DNA of 64,000 bases, from the NCBI GenBank assembly GCA_965204215.1, contig CBDBDZ010000013.1, forward strand, positions 620,001-684,000, written 5' to 3'. Below are positions 1-7,760 of this stretch, in pieces. The notes under the pieces are model-generated. The model was not told the origin of the DNA and made no database searches. It saw only the letters and a list, made by a program, of their open reading frames with translations. Position 1 is the first letter of the stretch, and each line of letters begins with the position of its first letter. The translations under genes and the position numbers were made by a program. This DNA comes from CBDBDZ01 sp965204215 (GTDB taxonomy: Bacteria; Pseudomonadota; Gammaproteobacteria; Pseudomonadales; GM7GCV1).

Positions 1-441
1 GTAAATGTCGTTGTTTGCTGCTATGTAAGCATGGCTTTGTTCCAGTAGTGTTTTTACCATTTCAATAATATGTGAAATATGTCCTGTGGCTCGTGGTTCA
101 CTGTCGGGTTCACTGATAAAAAGCGTGTTAAAGTCATGGTGCATTTCAGCAATAAAGCGTTGAGTGATATGCGTATAGGGCAGGTTTTGCTCTTTAGCAC
201 GATTAATAATTTTGTCATCAATGTCGGTAATATTGCGAATGTACTGTACTTTCCAACCCACAGCTCGCAAAAAACGTACCATCACATCAAAAGCAACAAA
301 GCTTCTGCCGTGCCCAATATGGCAATAATCGTAAACTGTTATACCGCAGCAATACATATTGATGGTGTTAGGCTCAATAGGTACAAACGCTTCTTTGCGC
401 TTGGTTAAGGTATTGTAAAGTTGTAATTGGGTATCAGTCAC
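1..441 (-). CDS. cysS: Cysteine--tRNA ligase, N-terminal part (cut by window edge)
   Basis: Charges tRNA-Cys with cysteine in the cytoplasm. About 147 residues are visible and the gene runs off the left edge. The class I nucleotide-binding signature is read as CHIGHGRSFVAFDV, preceded by the zinc-site segment MYCCGITVYDYCHIG, and followed by the family block YIRNITDIDDKIINRA. The start is a GTG at 441 (reading VTDTQLQLYNTLTKRKE), which aligns with the usual CysS start; I see no strong ribosome-binding site. It lies 27 bases downstream of glnS on the same strand, so the two synthetase genes are probably co-transcribed. Confidence 0.95.
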   Translation of the reverse strand, partial: MTDTQLQLYNTLTKRKEAFVPIEPNTINMYCCGITVYDYCHIGHGRSFVAFDVMVRFLRAVGWKVQYIRNITDIDDKIINRAKEQNLPYTHITQRFIAEMHHDFNTLFISEPDSEPRATGHISHIIEMVKTLLEQSHAYIAANNDIY

Positions 442-468
442 AGTAAAGGGTTTAAATGGATTAATTGT

Positions 469-2148
469 TTATAAATTTGATTGATTGAAAGTGCCTCGAA
501 GTCCAATGGTTTTAATAAATCTCATAGTATCAGACATCTGGTTATCGCGGCAAAAATAACCTTCGCGTTCAAATTGCCAGGTGGTATTAAAAGGCGCGTT
601 GTTAAGCCCTGCTTCAGCATAGGCACTTTCGACCAATGTTAGCGAATCGGGGTTGGTAATATCCTCTAAATTGTCATAATTATGCGGGTTTTCAACCTTA
701 ATCAGGGGTTTATACAAAGCAACCTGGCAAGGTGTATTTTCAATAGCTGATACCCAGTGAATAACTCCTTTGGCCTTGATGCCATCTTCTGGATCAGAGC
801 CTAGTGTATTTTCAATAATTCGAGCATAAATGGTGGTGATATTGCCATTGTTATCGGTTTCAGATGTATCGGCCTCAATCACATAGGCATTGCGTAAACG
901 AACACGCTTACCTTTGACCAGGCGTTTGTATTTTTTGCTGGCTTCTTCACGGTAGTCATCGGCATCAATATACAATTCGCGGTGAAAGGGCAGTGTTCGC
1001 AGTGCAAAACTATCTTGCACTGGGTGACCAGGGGCGTTTAAAAATTCGGCTTTACCTTCTGGGTAGTTGGTCAATATCAATTTAACCGGGTTGATAACAC
1101 ACATGGCTCGCGAGGCATTTTTGTCTAAGTCATCGCGAATAAAGTATTCAAATTGTGCAATATTAACTGTAGAATTGGCACGGGCAACGCCTACACTTTC
1201 ACAAAACTGACGAATGGACTGAGGGCGAATACCACGGCGACGCAAGCCCGAAAGGGTAGGCATTCTAGGGTCAGACCAACCATCGACGATATTATCATCT
1301 ACCAATTTCTTAAGTTGTCTCTTAGAGGTTAAAGTGTAGTTAATGTGCAGGCGAGCAAATTCGTATTGAACAGGATTGGATGGAACCGATAAATGCTCAA
1401 TAAACCAATTGTACAGGGGCTTGTGGTCAGCAAATTCCAAAGTGCATATAGAGTGGCTGACATTTTCAATAGCATCACTTTGACCGTGAGTAAAATCATA
1501 AGAAGGGTATATGCACCAGGTATCACCAGTTTGGTGGTGAGATTGTTTGATAACGCGAAATAAAATAGGGTCGCGCATATTGATATTGGGATGAGCCATG
1601 TCAATTTTGGCTCTTAGTACGGCTGCACCTTGGTCAAAATCGCCATTTTTCATGGCTTCGAACAAGCGCAAATTTTCTTCAATACTACGATTGCGATATG
1701 GGCTATTGATTCCTGCTTCTGTCAAAGAACCTCGGTATTCTCGCGCTTGGTCTGGATTCAGTTCACAAACATAAGCGCGTTGTTTGCCAATAAGTTCAAC
1801 AGCCCAGTTGTAGAGTTTGTCAAAATAATTGGACGAAAACTTAACCTCTTCATTCCAGTTAAAGCCCAGCCATTTAATGTCTTCTTTAATAGCTTCTACA
1901 TAAATGCTATCCTCTTTGGTGGGATTGGTATCATCAAAACGCAAATTGCAATGACCATTAAATTGTTCTGCTAGCCCAAAATTTAAGCAGATAGATTTTG
2001 CATGTCCGATATGTAAAAAACCATTGGGTTCGGGCGGAAATCGTGTAATAATTTTGTCGACTTTATTTTGTGCTAAATCCTTCTTGATAATGGCTTGCAA
2101 AAAGTTATCTGGCAATGTGTTTGCGTTGTTAGAATGTGTTTCAGACAT
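469..2148 (-). CDS. glnS: Glutamine--tRNA ligase
   Basis: Full-length GlnRS of 559 residues, close to the E. coli length. It attaches glutamine to tRNA-Gln in the cytoplasm. The class I HIGH signature is in PPEPNGFLHIGHAKSICLNF near residue 40, and the KMSKS-type loop reads TLTSKRQLKKLV near residue 270. The C-terminal half is the two-barrel anticodon-binding region. The ATG at 2148 is 27 bases from the divergently transcribed cyclophilin ORF. The cysS gene follows on the same strand. Nothing is abnormal. Confidence 0.97.
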   Translation of the reverse strand: MSETHSNNANTLPDNFLQAIIKKDLAQNKVDKIITRFPPEPNGFLHIGHAKSICLNFGLAEQFNGHCNLRFDDTNPTKEDSIYVEAIKEDIKWLGFNWNEEVKFSSNYFDKLYNWAVELIGKQRAYVCELNPDQAREYRGSLTEAGINSPYRNRSIEENLRLFEAMKNGDFDQGAAVLRAKIDMAHPNINMRDPILFRVIKQSHHQTGDTWCIYPSYDFTHGQSDAIENVSHSICTLEFADHKPLYNWFIEHLSVPSNPVQYEFARLHINYTLTSKRQLKKLVDDNIVDGWSDPRMPTLSGLRRRGIRPQSIRQFCESVGVARANSTVNIAQFEYFIRDDLDKNASRAMCVINPVKLILTNYPEGKAEFLNAPGHPVQDSFALRTLPFHRELYIDADDYREEASKKYKRLVKGKRVRLRNAYVIEADTSETDNNGNITTIYARIIENTLGSDPEDGIKAKGVIHWVSAIENTPCQVALYKPLIKVENPHNYDNLEDITNPDSLTLVESAYAEAGLNNAPFNTTWQFEREGYFCRDNQMSDTMRFIKTIGLRGTFNQSNL

Positions 2149-2175
2149 TAATTTTTTTACTTTGAACTAATTTTT

Positions 2176-2796
2176 ATGAAAAACCTTCAAACTGTTAATC
2201 GTAATAATCAGCGAGGTAGTGGAAAAACCGCTATTATAATCGCCCTCGTTACAGTGGTCGCTTTTTTAGTCCTGCTTATTCACTTTAATTACAATTTAAA
2301 TTCAAACATGATTACACTACATACAACAATGGGCGATATCGTTATTGAACTCAATGATGAGAAGGCTCCTGTTACTTCACAAAATTTTAAGCAATACTGC
2401 CAAGACGGTTTTTATGATGGCTTGATTTTTCATCGAGTTATCGACAACTTTATGGTACAAGGCGGCGGTATGGATGAAAATATGAATGAAAAACCTTCGA
2501 GAGATGCGATTCAAAACGAAGCAGACAATAGTTTACCCAATGTTATTGGTAGTATTGCTATGGCGCGAACCAGCGATCCGCATTCAGCTTCTTCACAATT
2601 TTTTATCAATGTTAATGATAATAGTTTTCTTAATCACAAAAGTAAAGACACCCAGGGTTGGGGCTATGCTGTGTTTGCTCAAGTAGTGGAAGGTATGGAT
2701 GTGGTTGAAAAAATCAAAAAGGTTAAAACCGGTCGCAATGGTTACCATGACGATGTGCCATTAAAACCCATTATTATTAATTCAACGTCCTGCTAA
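2176..2796 (+). CDS. Cyclophilin-type peptidyl-prolyl isomerase with N-terminal membrane segment
   Basis: The cyclophilin domain (about residues 45-206) has the PPIase signature FHRVIDNFMVQGGG and the SASSQFFINV block, matching the compact PpiA/PpiB type. Unusually, the ORF carries about 44 extra N-terminal residues that contain a hydrophobic helix (AIIIALVTVVAFLVLLIHF) after a basic, polar start, which would anchor the domain in the inner membrane facing the periplasm. An internal ATG at 2308 would instead give a normal cytosolic PpiB of 162 residues. The upstream ORF leaves only 27 bases to divergent glnS. Isomerase function is firm; location and start are open. A DUF1223 gene starts immediately downstream. 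Confidence 0.88.
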   Translation: MKNLQTVNRNNQRGSGKTAIIIALVTVVAFLVLLIHFNYNLNSNMITLHTTMGDIVIELNDEKAPVTSQNFKQYCQDGFYDGLIFHRVIDNFMVQGGGMDENMNEKPSRDAIQNEADNSLPNVIGSIAMARTSDPHSASSQFFINVNDNSFLNHKSKDTQGWGYAVFAQVVEGMDVVEKIKKVKTGRNGYHDDVPLKPIIINSTSC

Positions 2797-2797
2797 T

Positions 2798-3547
2798 ATG
2801 AAAAAATACTCTTTGCTGTTTACCTTATTGATGGCTGTTAGTGCACTGACTCAAGCCAAAACTCTTACCACTGATAAAGTGAGTTTTCAAAGCGGTGAAC
2901 AGCAAGTAGCTTTAGTAGAGTTATATACCTCACAAGGCTGTAGCAGTTGTCCGCCGGCAGAGCGTTTTTTTAACCAGTTTGAAACTGATAAGCGCTTATG
3001 GTCGGAATTTATACCTTTAGCATTTCATGTTGATTACTGGAATTATTTAGGTTGGGATGATGAATATTCCAGTAAAGCCCATAGCGATAGACAACGACTT
3101 TATGGTGAACTCAATAATCACGGTGTTTATACTCCTGGTTTTTTAGTATCAGGCGATGAGTGGCGCGGTTTCTTTTCGCGTTCAGGTCGCTATTTAGATT
3201 TCAGTAATCGCGACATTGTAGGTAATCTATCGGTTGAACTTGAAAATAATCAAATTCAAGCAAATTTTAGCCCTAGTAGTGATGCCGTTCAATCCAGCGG
3301 TTATATTCTCAATGTTGCTGTCATCGCTATGGATGTTGCCAGTAAAATTGAGAGCGGCGAAAACAGAGGTAGAACTCTTATTCAAGACTTTGTAGTGGTG
3401 CACCATGAAAACTGGAAGTCTAAGACAGCTCAGTGGAACGAGACACTTAATATCACCAAGGATTTACCTGAAACATTGGGGTTAGTTGCATGGATTAGCA
3501 ATTCCAGCCATCTAAAGCCAATACAATCAACTGGGGGGTTGTTGTAA
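2798..3547 (+). CDS. DUF1223 secreted thioredoxin-fold protein
   Basis: 249-residue protein with a clear signal peptide (KKYSLLFTLLMAVSALTQA) followed by a DUF1223 domain. The hallmark is LVELYTSQGCSSCPPAE near residue 40, a thioredoxin-like CxxC site, and the downstream block FHVDYWNYLGWDD is also diagnostic. The family's biochemical role is not established; export and a dithiol site suggest periplasmic redox work. It starts one base after the cyclophilin stop and its own stop overlaps the proposed first codon of mobA, so all three genes look like one transcript. A run of six Gs lies at its very end (3533-3538). Confidence 0.85.
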   Translation: MKKYSLLFTLLMAVSALTQAKTLTTDKVSFQSGEQQVALVELYTSQGCSSCPPAERFFNQFETDKRLWSEFIPLAFHVDYWNYLGWDDEYSSKAHSDRQRLYGELNNHGVYTPGFLVSGDEWRGFFSRSGRYLDFSNRDIVGNLSVELENNQIQANFSPSSDAVQSSGYILNVAVIAMDVASKIESGENRGRTLIQDFVVVHHENWKSKTAQWNETLNITKDLPETLGLVAWISNSSHLKPIQSTGGLL

Positions 3548-4125
3548 TAGACTATTACAGTGAAATAACAGCGCTAATACTTGCAGGGGGCGAAGGGCGG
3601 AGAATGGGGAATATTGATAAGGGGTTATACGAATACAAAGGCAAAGTATTAATTGATTGGGTGATAGAGTCTTTGCAATCAGCGTGTCAAACACTGCTGA
3701 TTAGTTGTAATCAAAATATAGACCAATATCGACAACGGCAATTTCCTGTAATTCAAGATGTTCAAACAAATACTGCTATTCAATTTGAAGGTCCTATTGC
3801 AGGTATCGTTTCGGCAATTCCCTATGTTAAAACTAACTACCTATTAATCTGCCCTTGTGATACTCCCAATATTCCCATCAATATGGCAGAAGAACTATAC
3901 ACAGCTATTAAAGCCAATCCAGTCGATGTAGCCGTTATAAATGATGGAGTCAGACAACATAATTTGCACTGCTTAATAAAAACCAGGCAACTGGAAAGTT
4001 TGAATGGTTTTTATCAATCAGGTGGAAGGGCGATTAGAGAATGGTTTAAAACAGTGAATATTACAGTTGTAAACTACAATAGTAAAACAGCCTTTCAAAA
4101 TATAAATTCCCATGCATTTAATTGA
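3547..4125 (+). CDS. mobA: Molybdenum cofactor guanylyltransferase MobA, apparent ATA start
   Basis: Transfers GMP from GTP to molybdopterin to make the guanine dinucleotide cofactor. The signature ALILAGGEGRRMGNIDKGL and the later FEGPIAGIVSA and LLICPCDTP blocks identify MobA. The only in-frame ATG (3604) falls inside the nucleotide-binding loop and would delete it. The frame is open back to 3499 but contains no ATG, GTG or TTG upstream of 3604. An ATA at 3547 gives (M)DYYSEITALILAGG, the same distance from the GG as in E. coli MobA as I recall it, and makes a 192-residue protein against 194. A G-rich run (3533-3538) lies 8 bases before it, in ribosome-binding-site position. The alternative is a -1 slip from the DUF1223 gene at that G run. 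Confidence 0.8.
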   Translation: MDYYSEITALILAGGEGRRMGNIDKGLYEYKGKVLIDWVIESLQSACQTLLISCNQNIDQYRQRQFPVIQDVQTNTAIQFEGPIAGIVSAIPYVKTNYLLICPCDTPNIPINMAEELYTAIKANPVDVAVINDGVRQHNLHCLIKTRQLESLNGFYQSGGRAIREWFKTVNITVVNYNSKTAFQNINSHAFN

Positions 4126-4630
4126 TAGCAAGATTACTGATTGTAAATTGGACAATTCCCATTGATATACTCCAAAACGCAAACATTGCCATGATTGCCC
4201 AGCGGAAATTGACAAACATTTTATCAAAGCGTTTATCTACCTGTTCAAAGCGTTTATCTACCTGTTCAAAGCGTTTATCTACCTGTTCAAAGCGTTTATC
4301 TACCTGTTCAAAGCGTTTATCTACCTGTTCAAAGCGTTTGTCAACTTGCTCAAAGCGTTGATTCATCTCCTCACGTTGTTGTTCAAACCTGCGATTCATT
4401 TCTTCGCGCTGTAATTCAAATTGTCTATCCATTTGCTCAAAACCTTGTTGCATTAACTGCATTTGGCTTTTTAAGCCTTCTTCAACTCGAATAATGCGCT
4501 CGGTTAATTGATTGTTATTGGGAGTGATGCCAGCTTCCTTTATCCAAATAAAAACTTGAGATTTAATATATTCAAGGTCTTGAGATGCTATTGCCATATG
4601 TGTTGTTTGTTGAGGTTGTAATTGAGCCAT
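4118..4630 (-). CDS. Heptad-repeat coiled-coil protein with C-terminal membrane helix
   Basis: 170 residues. A soluble N-terminal part (about 1-60) leads into a long coiled coil made of seven-residue units, mainly RFEQVDK in tandem, and a C-terminal hydrophobic helix (WAIMAMFAFWSISMGIVQF). This resembles small tail-anchored coiled-coil proteins often annotated DUF1640-like or simply hypothetical; I assign no function. The start is well supported by AGGTGA five bases before the ATG. The last eight bases overlap the convergent mobA end. The perfect DNA repeats imply recent copy-number change. Confidence 0.75.
   Translation of the reverse strand: MAQLQPQQTTHMAIASQDLEYIKSQVFIWIKEAGITPNNNQLTERIIRVEEGLKSQMQLMQQGFEQMDRQFELQREEMNRRFEQQREEMNQRFEQVDKRFEQVDKRFEQVDKRFEQVDKRFEQVDKRFEQVDKRFDKMFVNFRWAIMAMFAFWSISMGIVQFTISNLAIN
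4229..4354 (-). repeat. Six tandem 21-bp repeats inside the coiled-coil gene
   Basis: Five perfect 21-bp copies start at 4229, 4250, 4271, 4292 and 4313; a sixth, degenerate copy starts at 4334. Each copy encodes one heptad (RFEQVDK), so gain or loss of units keeps the frame and changes coiled-coil length by seven residues. The units abut with no spacers, so this is not a CRISPR array. Confidence 0.95.
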
Positions 4631-4676
4631 TTTGTCACCTGTCGTTAGATTAACTTGGGCGACCAGTATGGAATTA

Positions 4677-5790
4677 TTAACTCTGCATTAAATATTCGAA
4701 ATTATTAAGCTGCATATTTAATTTTCTGATGCTTGAAATAAGATTGAATTCTTTCGGGTTGCTGTTGTAGCAGATTCATATGCTTATCTAATTTTTTAGC
4801 AATATCCCCTTTCTTTCGAGTCGGTTTATCAGCACCCATTGAGCGCTTTAAATCACAATTGAGATACTCATCGGGGTTAAGTTCAGGGGAATAGCTAGGC
4901 AGATAGAAGACCTCAATTTTTTCAGTATTACCTGCTAACCATTCTTGAACCAATTTAGCATGATGTACGCGTAAGTTATCAACAATCAAAAAAACCTTTT
5001 TAGATGATTGCTTTATTAATTGTTTCAAAAATTTGATGAAGACCTGAGCCGTGAACTTATCGTCATAGACCATAAAACGAAGTTTTCCTTGATTAGTAAT
5101 GGTTGACACCATGTTAACTCGTTCACGCTTAGCCTGAGATAATACTAAAACTGGTGTTTGCCCTTTAGGAGCATAACCGCGAGGATAATGCTCTTGACTC
5201 GAAATACCTGTTTCATCACCCCAGTGAATTTCTGCGTCTTCATCCTGGGCGCGTTGGTGAATTGCAGGATAATCTTCATCAAGCCACTGTTGAACTTGAG
5301 CAGGTTGCTGTTCATAACTACGTTTGACTGGACGCTGGGGAGTAAAGCCCCAACGATTAAGGTAAAGACAGACAGTTCGATAGGCTAAATCAATTGAAAA
5401 TTCATCATCAATCAATTGTTGAACTGCTTTGATTGACCACAGTGCAAAATCCAACTTTAACTGGTCTGGTGTCTTATCAATAATCAACTTCTGAATATGT
5501 TTTTCTTGCTCCGGTGTTAAGTCCCGTCCCACTCCCAATGGGCGTCCTCGTGGTTTTTCTTTGGTGAGCTTTTCGCCTGATGCTTTATATTCACGTAGCC
5601 ATTCTGATACCGTGATATAGCGAAGACCAAGCTCTTCGGCTATGGCTTTTTTGTACGGTCTCCCTTCTTGTAAAGGCGAAGACAAATTTTTTTCAATTCT
5701 AGTCGAGACTCGGGGCTAAGGGTTCTTAAATCTACTTGTTTCATGACAAGTATTATAACATAAAATTATGATATATTCATGCAGGGTTAA
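4677..5790 (-). mobile_element. IS630-family insertion sequence, 1114 bp
   Basis: The ends form an imperfect inverted repeat: TTAACTCTGCAT at 4677 and the complement of TTAACCCTGCAT ending at 5790. Both ends are flanked by TA (4675-4676 and 5791-5792), the target dinucleotide that IS630/Tc1 elements duplicate. The element interrupts the 3' part of a tyrosine-integrase gene whose 5' part lies to the right. The rest of the integrase is not found on the left, so the left flank has been lost or rearranged. Confidence 0.85.
4705..5744 (-). CDS. IS630-family transposase, needs a -1 frameshift
   Basis: DDE transposase of the IS630/Tc1 superfamily. Frame A begins at an ATG (5744) and reads MKQVDLRTLSPESRLELKKI, the expected start of the N-terminal helix-turn-helix. 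Frame B carries the rest: RPYKKAIAEELGLR, HWGDETGISSQ (first D), VFLIVDNLRVHHAK (second D), YSPELNPDEYLN (last acidic residue). Moving from A to B needs a -1 shift somewhere between the seven-A run (complement of 5687-5693) and about 5660. It could be programmed slippage or a disabling mutation. The large frame alone, from a TTG at 5685, gives 326 residues lacking the true N terminus. Confidence 0.85.
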
Positions 5791-6184
5791 TATGTATTTC
5801 CAGAGAACGCCGGACATCTTCGGTATGGTTCTCACTCCATTCGTTGGACTTTTTAGCAATCCATTCAAGGGCGACAAATTCAAAAGTGATTTTGCTTTCT
5901 TCCAGCCTTTGTGCTTTATCATTTTGCTTTTCCATACTTGGATCTATGCCGTCCTTAATCTGCATTTTCAGTAAATCGCGTTCTTTGCGTGCTTCTGTCA
6001 AACCGAGATATTTGCTATAGACGCCGATAGAAAACAACTTTTCCTTTCCGGCTACTCGATAACGCAATCTCCAGTATTTGCCACCATTGGGGAATATATG
6101 CAGGATTAATCCACCGCCATCGGTGAGCTTGTAAGGTTTGCTTTTAGACTTGGCGGTTTGGCATTGTTTGGTGGTGAGTTTCAT
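5777..6184 (-). pseudogene. Tyrosine recombinase (P4-type integrase), 5' fragment cut by IS630
   Basis: The start MKLTTKQCQTAKSKSKPYKL and the block DGGGLILHIFPNGGKYWRLRY are the DUF4102 arm-binding domain of phage/island integrases, followed by the start of the core-binding domain (FEFVALEWIAKKSNEWSENH). The reading ends at about LEIH, exactly where the IS630 TA target lies; the catalytic domain with its RHRY residues is absent. The ATG at 6184 has a GGGAG ribosome site. It is a dead remnant of a genomic island's integrase. Confidence 0.88.
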
Positions 6185-6196
6185 CAAGATACTCCC

Positions 6197-6275
6197 TGAA
6201 ACAGTATGAAACAATAATTCCTTTATTTTATTGGCTTTTAAGGCGATTTTGAAACTTTTTGAAACGCCTTGAAAC
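6197..6275. promoter_or_regulatory. Five phased TGAAAC boxes upstream of the integrase
   Basis: TGAAAC occurs at 6197, 6207, 6250, 6260 and 6270, in one group of two and one of three with exactly 10-bp spacing inside each group. This places the boxes on one face of the helix just upstream of the integrase start (6184). By analogy with phage and island integrases they could be arm-type or excisionase/regulator sites; that role is inference. Confidence 0.55.
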
Positions 6276-6314
6276 AAGTTTTTGGGGCGGCGGGAACATA
6301 ATTTAATGCGCACA

Positions 6315-7392
6315 TTCAACTCATAAGTGCACATTGGTTAGAAAAAATAAGTTTATCTTGAGTTAGCTCAAGAAATACCTGCCAAGGGGTTTTGTACCCC
6401 AAGCATTTACGTGGTCGATTATTAATTTTATCAACCGCATTAAATACCTCGGTAGTGGTTACTTTATCTAATGCCATGCCCTTAGGAAAATAACGTCTAA
6501 GCAACCCATTGCTTTGTTCGTTTAAGCCCCTCTCCCAACTATGATAAGGCCTAGCAAAATAGCCTTTACAATCGAGCTTTTCGGCAATGATATTATGGGC
6601 TGAGAACTCACGACCATTATCATAGGTTATCGTGTGGACATAATCCCTAAAAGTAGCTAAAAGAGTGATAACTGCGGCGCTTGTTAGCTCTGCTGTCTTA
6701 CGGGTAATTGGCATAGCTAGATAAAGTCGACTACGCCGCTCTGCTAGTGTAACGATAGCTCCTTTATGGCCTTTACCAATAACCGTGTCCGCTTCCCAAT
6801 CGCCTAATCGGCTTTTTTTATCAACAATAGAGGGGCGTTCTTCAATATCAATCCGATTGGGGATACGGCCTCTATAATCGTTCTTACCATAGCGTTTGCG
6901 GTTCTTTTTAGAGGCATGACTCAAATGCCGATAAAGATTGCCTCCCTTGGCTTTATCGGCATAAATAAAGCGATAGACACTTTCATGATGAATACTAATG
7001 CCTTGCTCCATCTTGAGAATGGCGCAAATAATCTCAGGACTCCAGTCTATCTTCAACTTCTTAATAATAAAATCTTGAATCGATTTTGTTAGCTTTATTG
7101 ACTTTGTCTTCATTTGATGTCGTTGCTGAGCTTTCTCATGAGCCTGCTTAAAACGGTAACCATTCAAGCCAGTATTGCGCTTCAATTCACGACCTATCGT
7201 TGTATGGTGACGACCCATACTTTTTGCTATCGATGAATTGCTAAATCCGCTTCGTTTCATGGTGTAAATGTGGTATCTTTCGTTGTCGGTTAATTGTATA
7301 TATCGTGTGGTCATTGCATCACCTTTAAGTTTTTCGACGAACTGCATTATACAGTTAATCGACTTTTTTAAGATGTGCACTTATTATGCGAA
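6315..7392 (-). mobile_element. IS30-family insertion sequence, about 1.08 kb
   Basis: Inverted ends share the 12-mer ATGTGCACTTAT (complement at 6323-6334, direct at 7373-7384), with weaker matching for eight more bases outward on each side. The transposase stop codon (6316-6318) lies in that outer part, which favours the longer boundary. I see no clean target duplication. The element sits just upstream of the integrase remnant. Confidence 0.8.
6316..7314 (-). CDS. IS30-family transposase
   Basis: 332 residues from an ATG at 7314 with AGGTGA upstream; an earlier ATG at 7380 lies in the terminal repeat and is unlikely. The N-terminal helix-turn-helix reads LTDNERYHIYTMKRSGFSNS and SMGRHHTTIGRELKRN. 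The IS30 DDE core is intact: DWEADTVIGKG (first D), ITYDNGREFSAH (second D) and SWERGLNEQSNGLLRRYFPKG-type block (E). The C terminus reads into the left terminal repeat. Nothing is broken, so the element may be active. Confidence 0.93.
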   Translation of the reverse strand: MTTRYIQLTDNERYHIYTMKRSGFSNSSIAKSMGRHHTTIGRELKRNTGLNGYRFKQAHEKAQQRHQMKTKSIKLTKSIQDFIIKKLKIDWSPEIICAILKMEQGISIHHESVYRFIYADKAKGGNLYRHLSHASKKNRKRYGKNDYRGRIPNRIDIEERPSIVDKKSRLGDWEADTVIGKGHKGAIVTLAERRSRLYLAMPITRKTAELTSAAVITLLATFRDYVHTITYDNGREFSAHNIIAEKLDCKGYFARPYHSWERGLNEQSNGLLRRYFPKGMALDKVTTTEVFNAVDKINNRPRKCLGYKTPWQVFLELTQDKLIFSNQCALMS

Positions 7393-7760
7393 CTTAGGAT
7401 GTTTAAATTATTGATTAAATTAAAAACTAATAATTAACAACTTTCAATATACCCCCAAAAGTACCCGCAAATAATATTCTATGCGAAATCATACAAATAT
7501 TGTAGAGTGAAATAGGCTTTTTATATCCAGTTCAAGTCCTGTTATGCGCGGGTTCAAGTCCATCAGTGCGCGCAAATCACGAGTCCCACCTGATATTTAG
7601 ACAGGACTAATTGGTGTGCTGTCAGTCTGTAGGGAGGGGAATAGCCTAATAGATTTTTCCGATAAACTGGAATATTCCAATTTTTTCACGCATAAATTAT
7701 AAAACAACTGTCCACGACGACAGTAAGTCAGATTTTAATCGTAAGTATTTTTCGTAGTGC
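7393..7760. other. Non-coding gap with tRNA-T-arm-like repeats, possible old attachment region
   Basis: No gene is visible in this 368-bp stretch. It holds a C-rich motif (TACCCCCAAAAGTACCCGC, about 7450-7468) of a kind I recall near island integrase genes, then two copies of GTTCAAGTCC (7530-7539 and 7552-7561), the conserved T-loop sequence found at tRNA 3' ends where islands integrate. No complete tRNA can be folded here, so these look like decayed attachment-site scraps. Confidence 0.4.

Noticed and set aside
3538..3550. Programmed -1 frameshift fusing the DUF1223 protein to MobA
   Set aside because: It would attach a cytosolic enzyme to a secreted protein; an ATA start at the homologous position explains the data better.
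4229..4354. CRISPR-like tandem repeats
   Set aside because: The 21-bp units abut without spacers and encode an in-frame heptad on the minus strand; this is a coding tandem repeat.
4122..4361. Plus-strand frame of repeated KRLSTCS units
   Set aside because: It is the opposite-strand reading of the coiled-coil repeats and has no ribosome site or family.
7500..7620. tRNA gene suggested by GGTTCAAGTCC
   Set aside because: The T-stem cannot pair beyond two bases and no acceptor or anticodon arm can be found.
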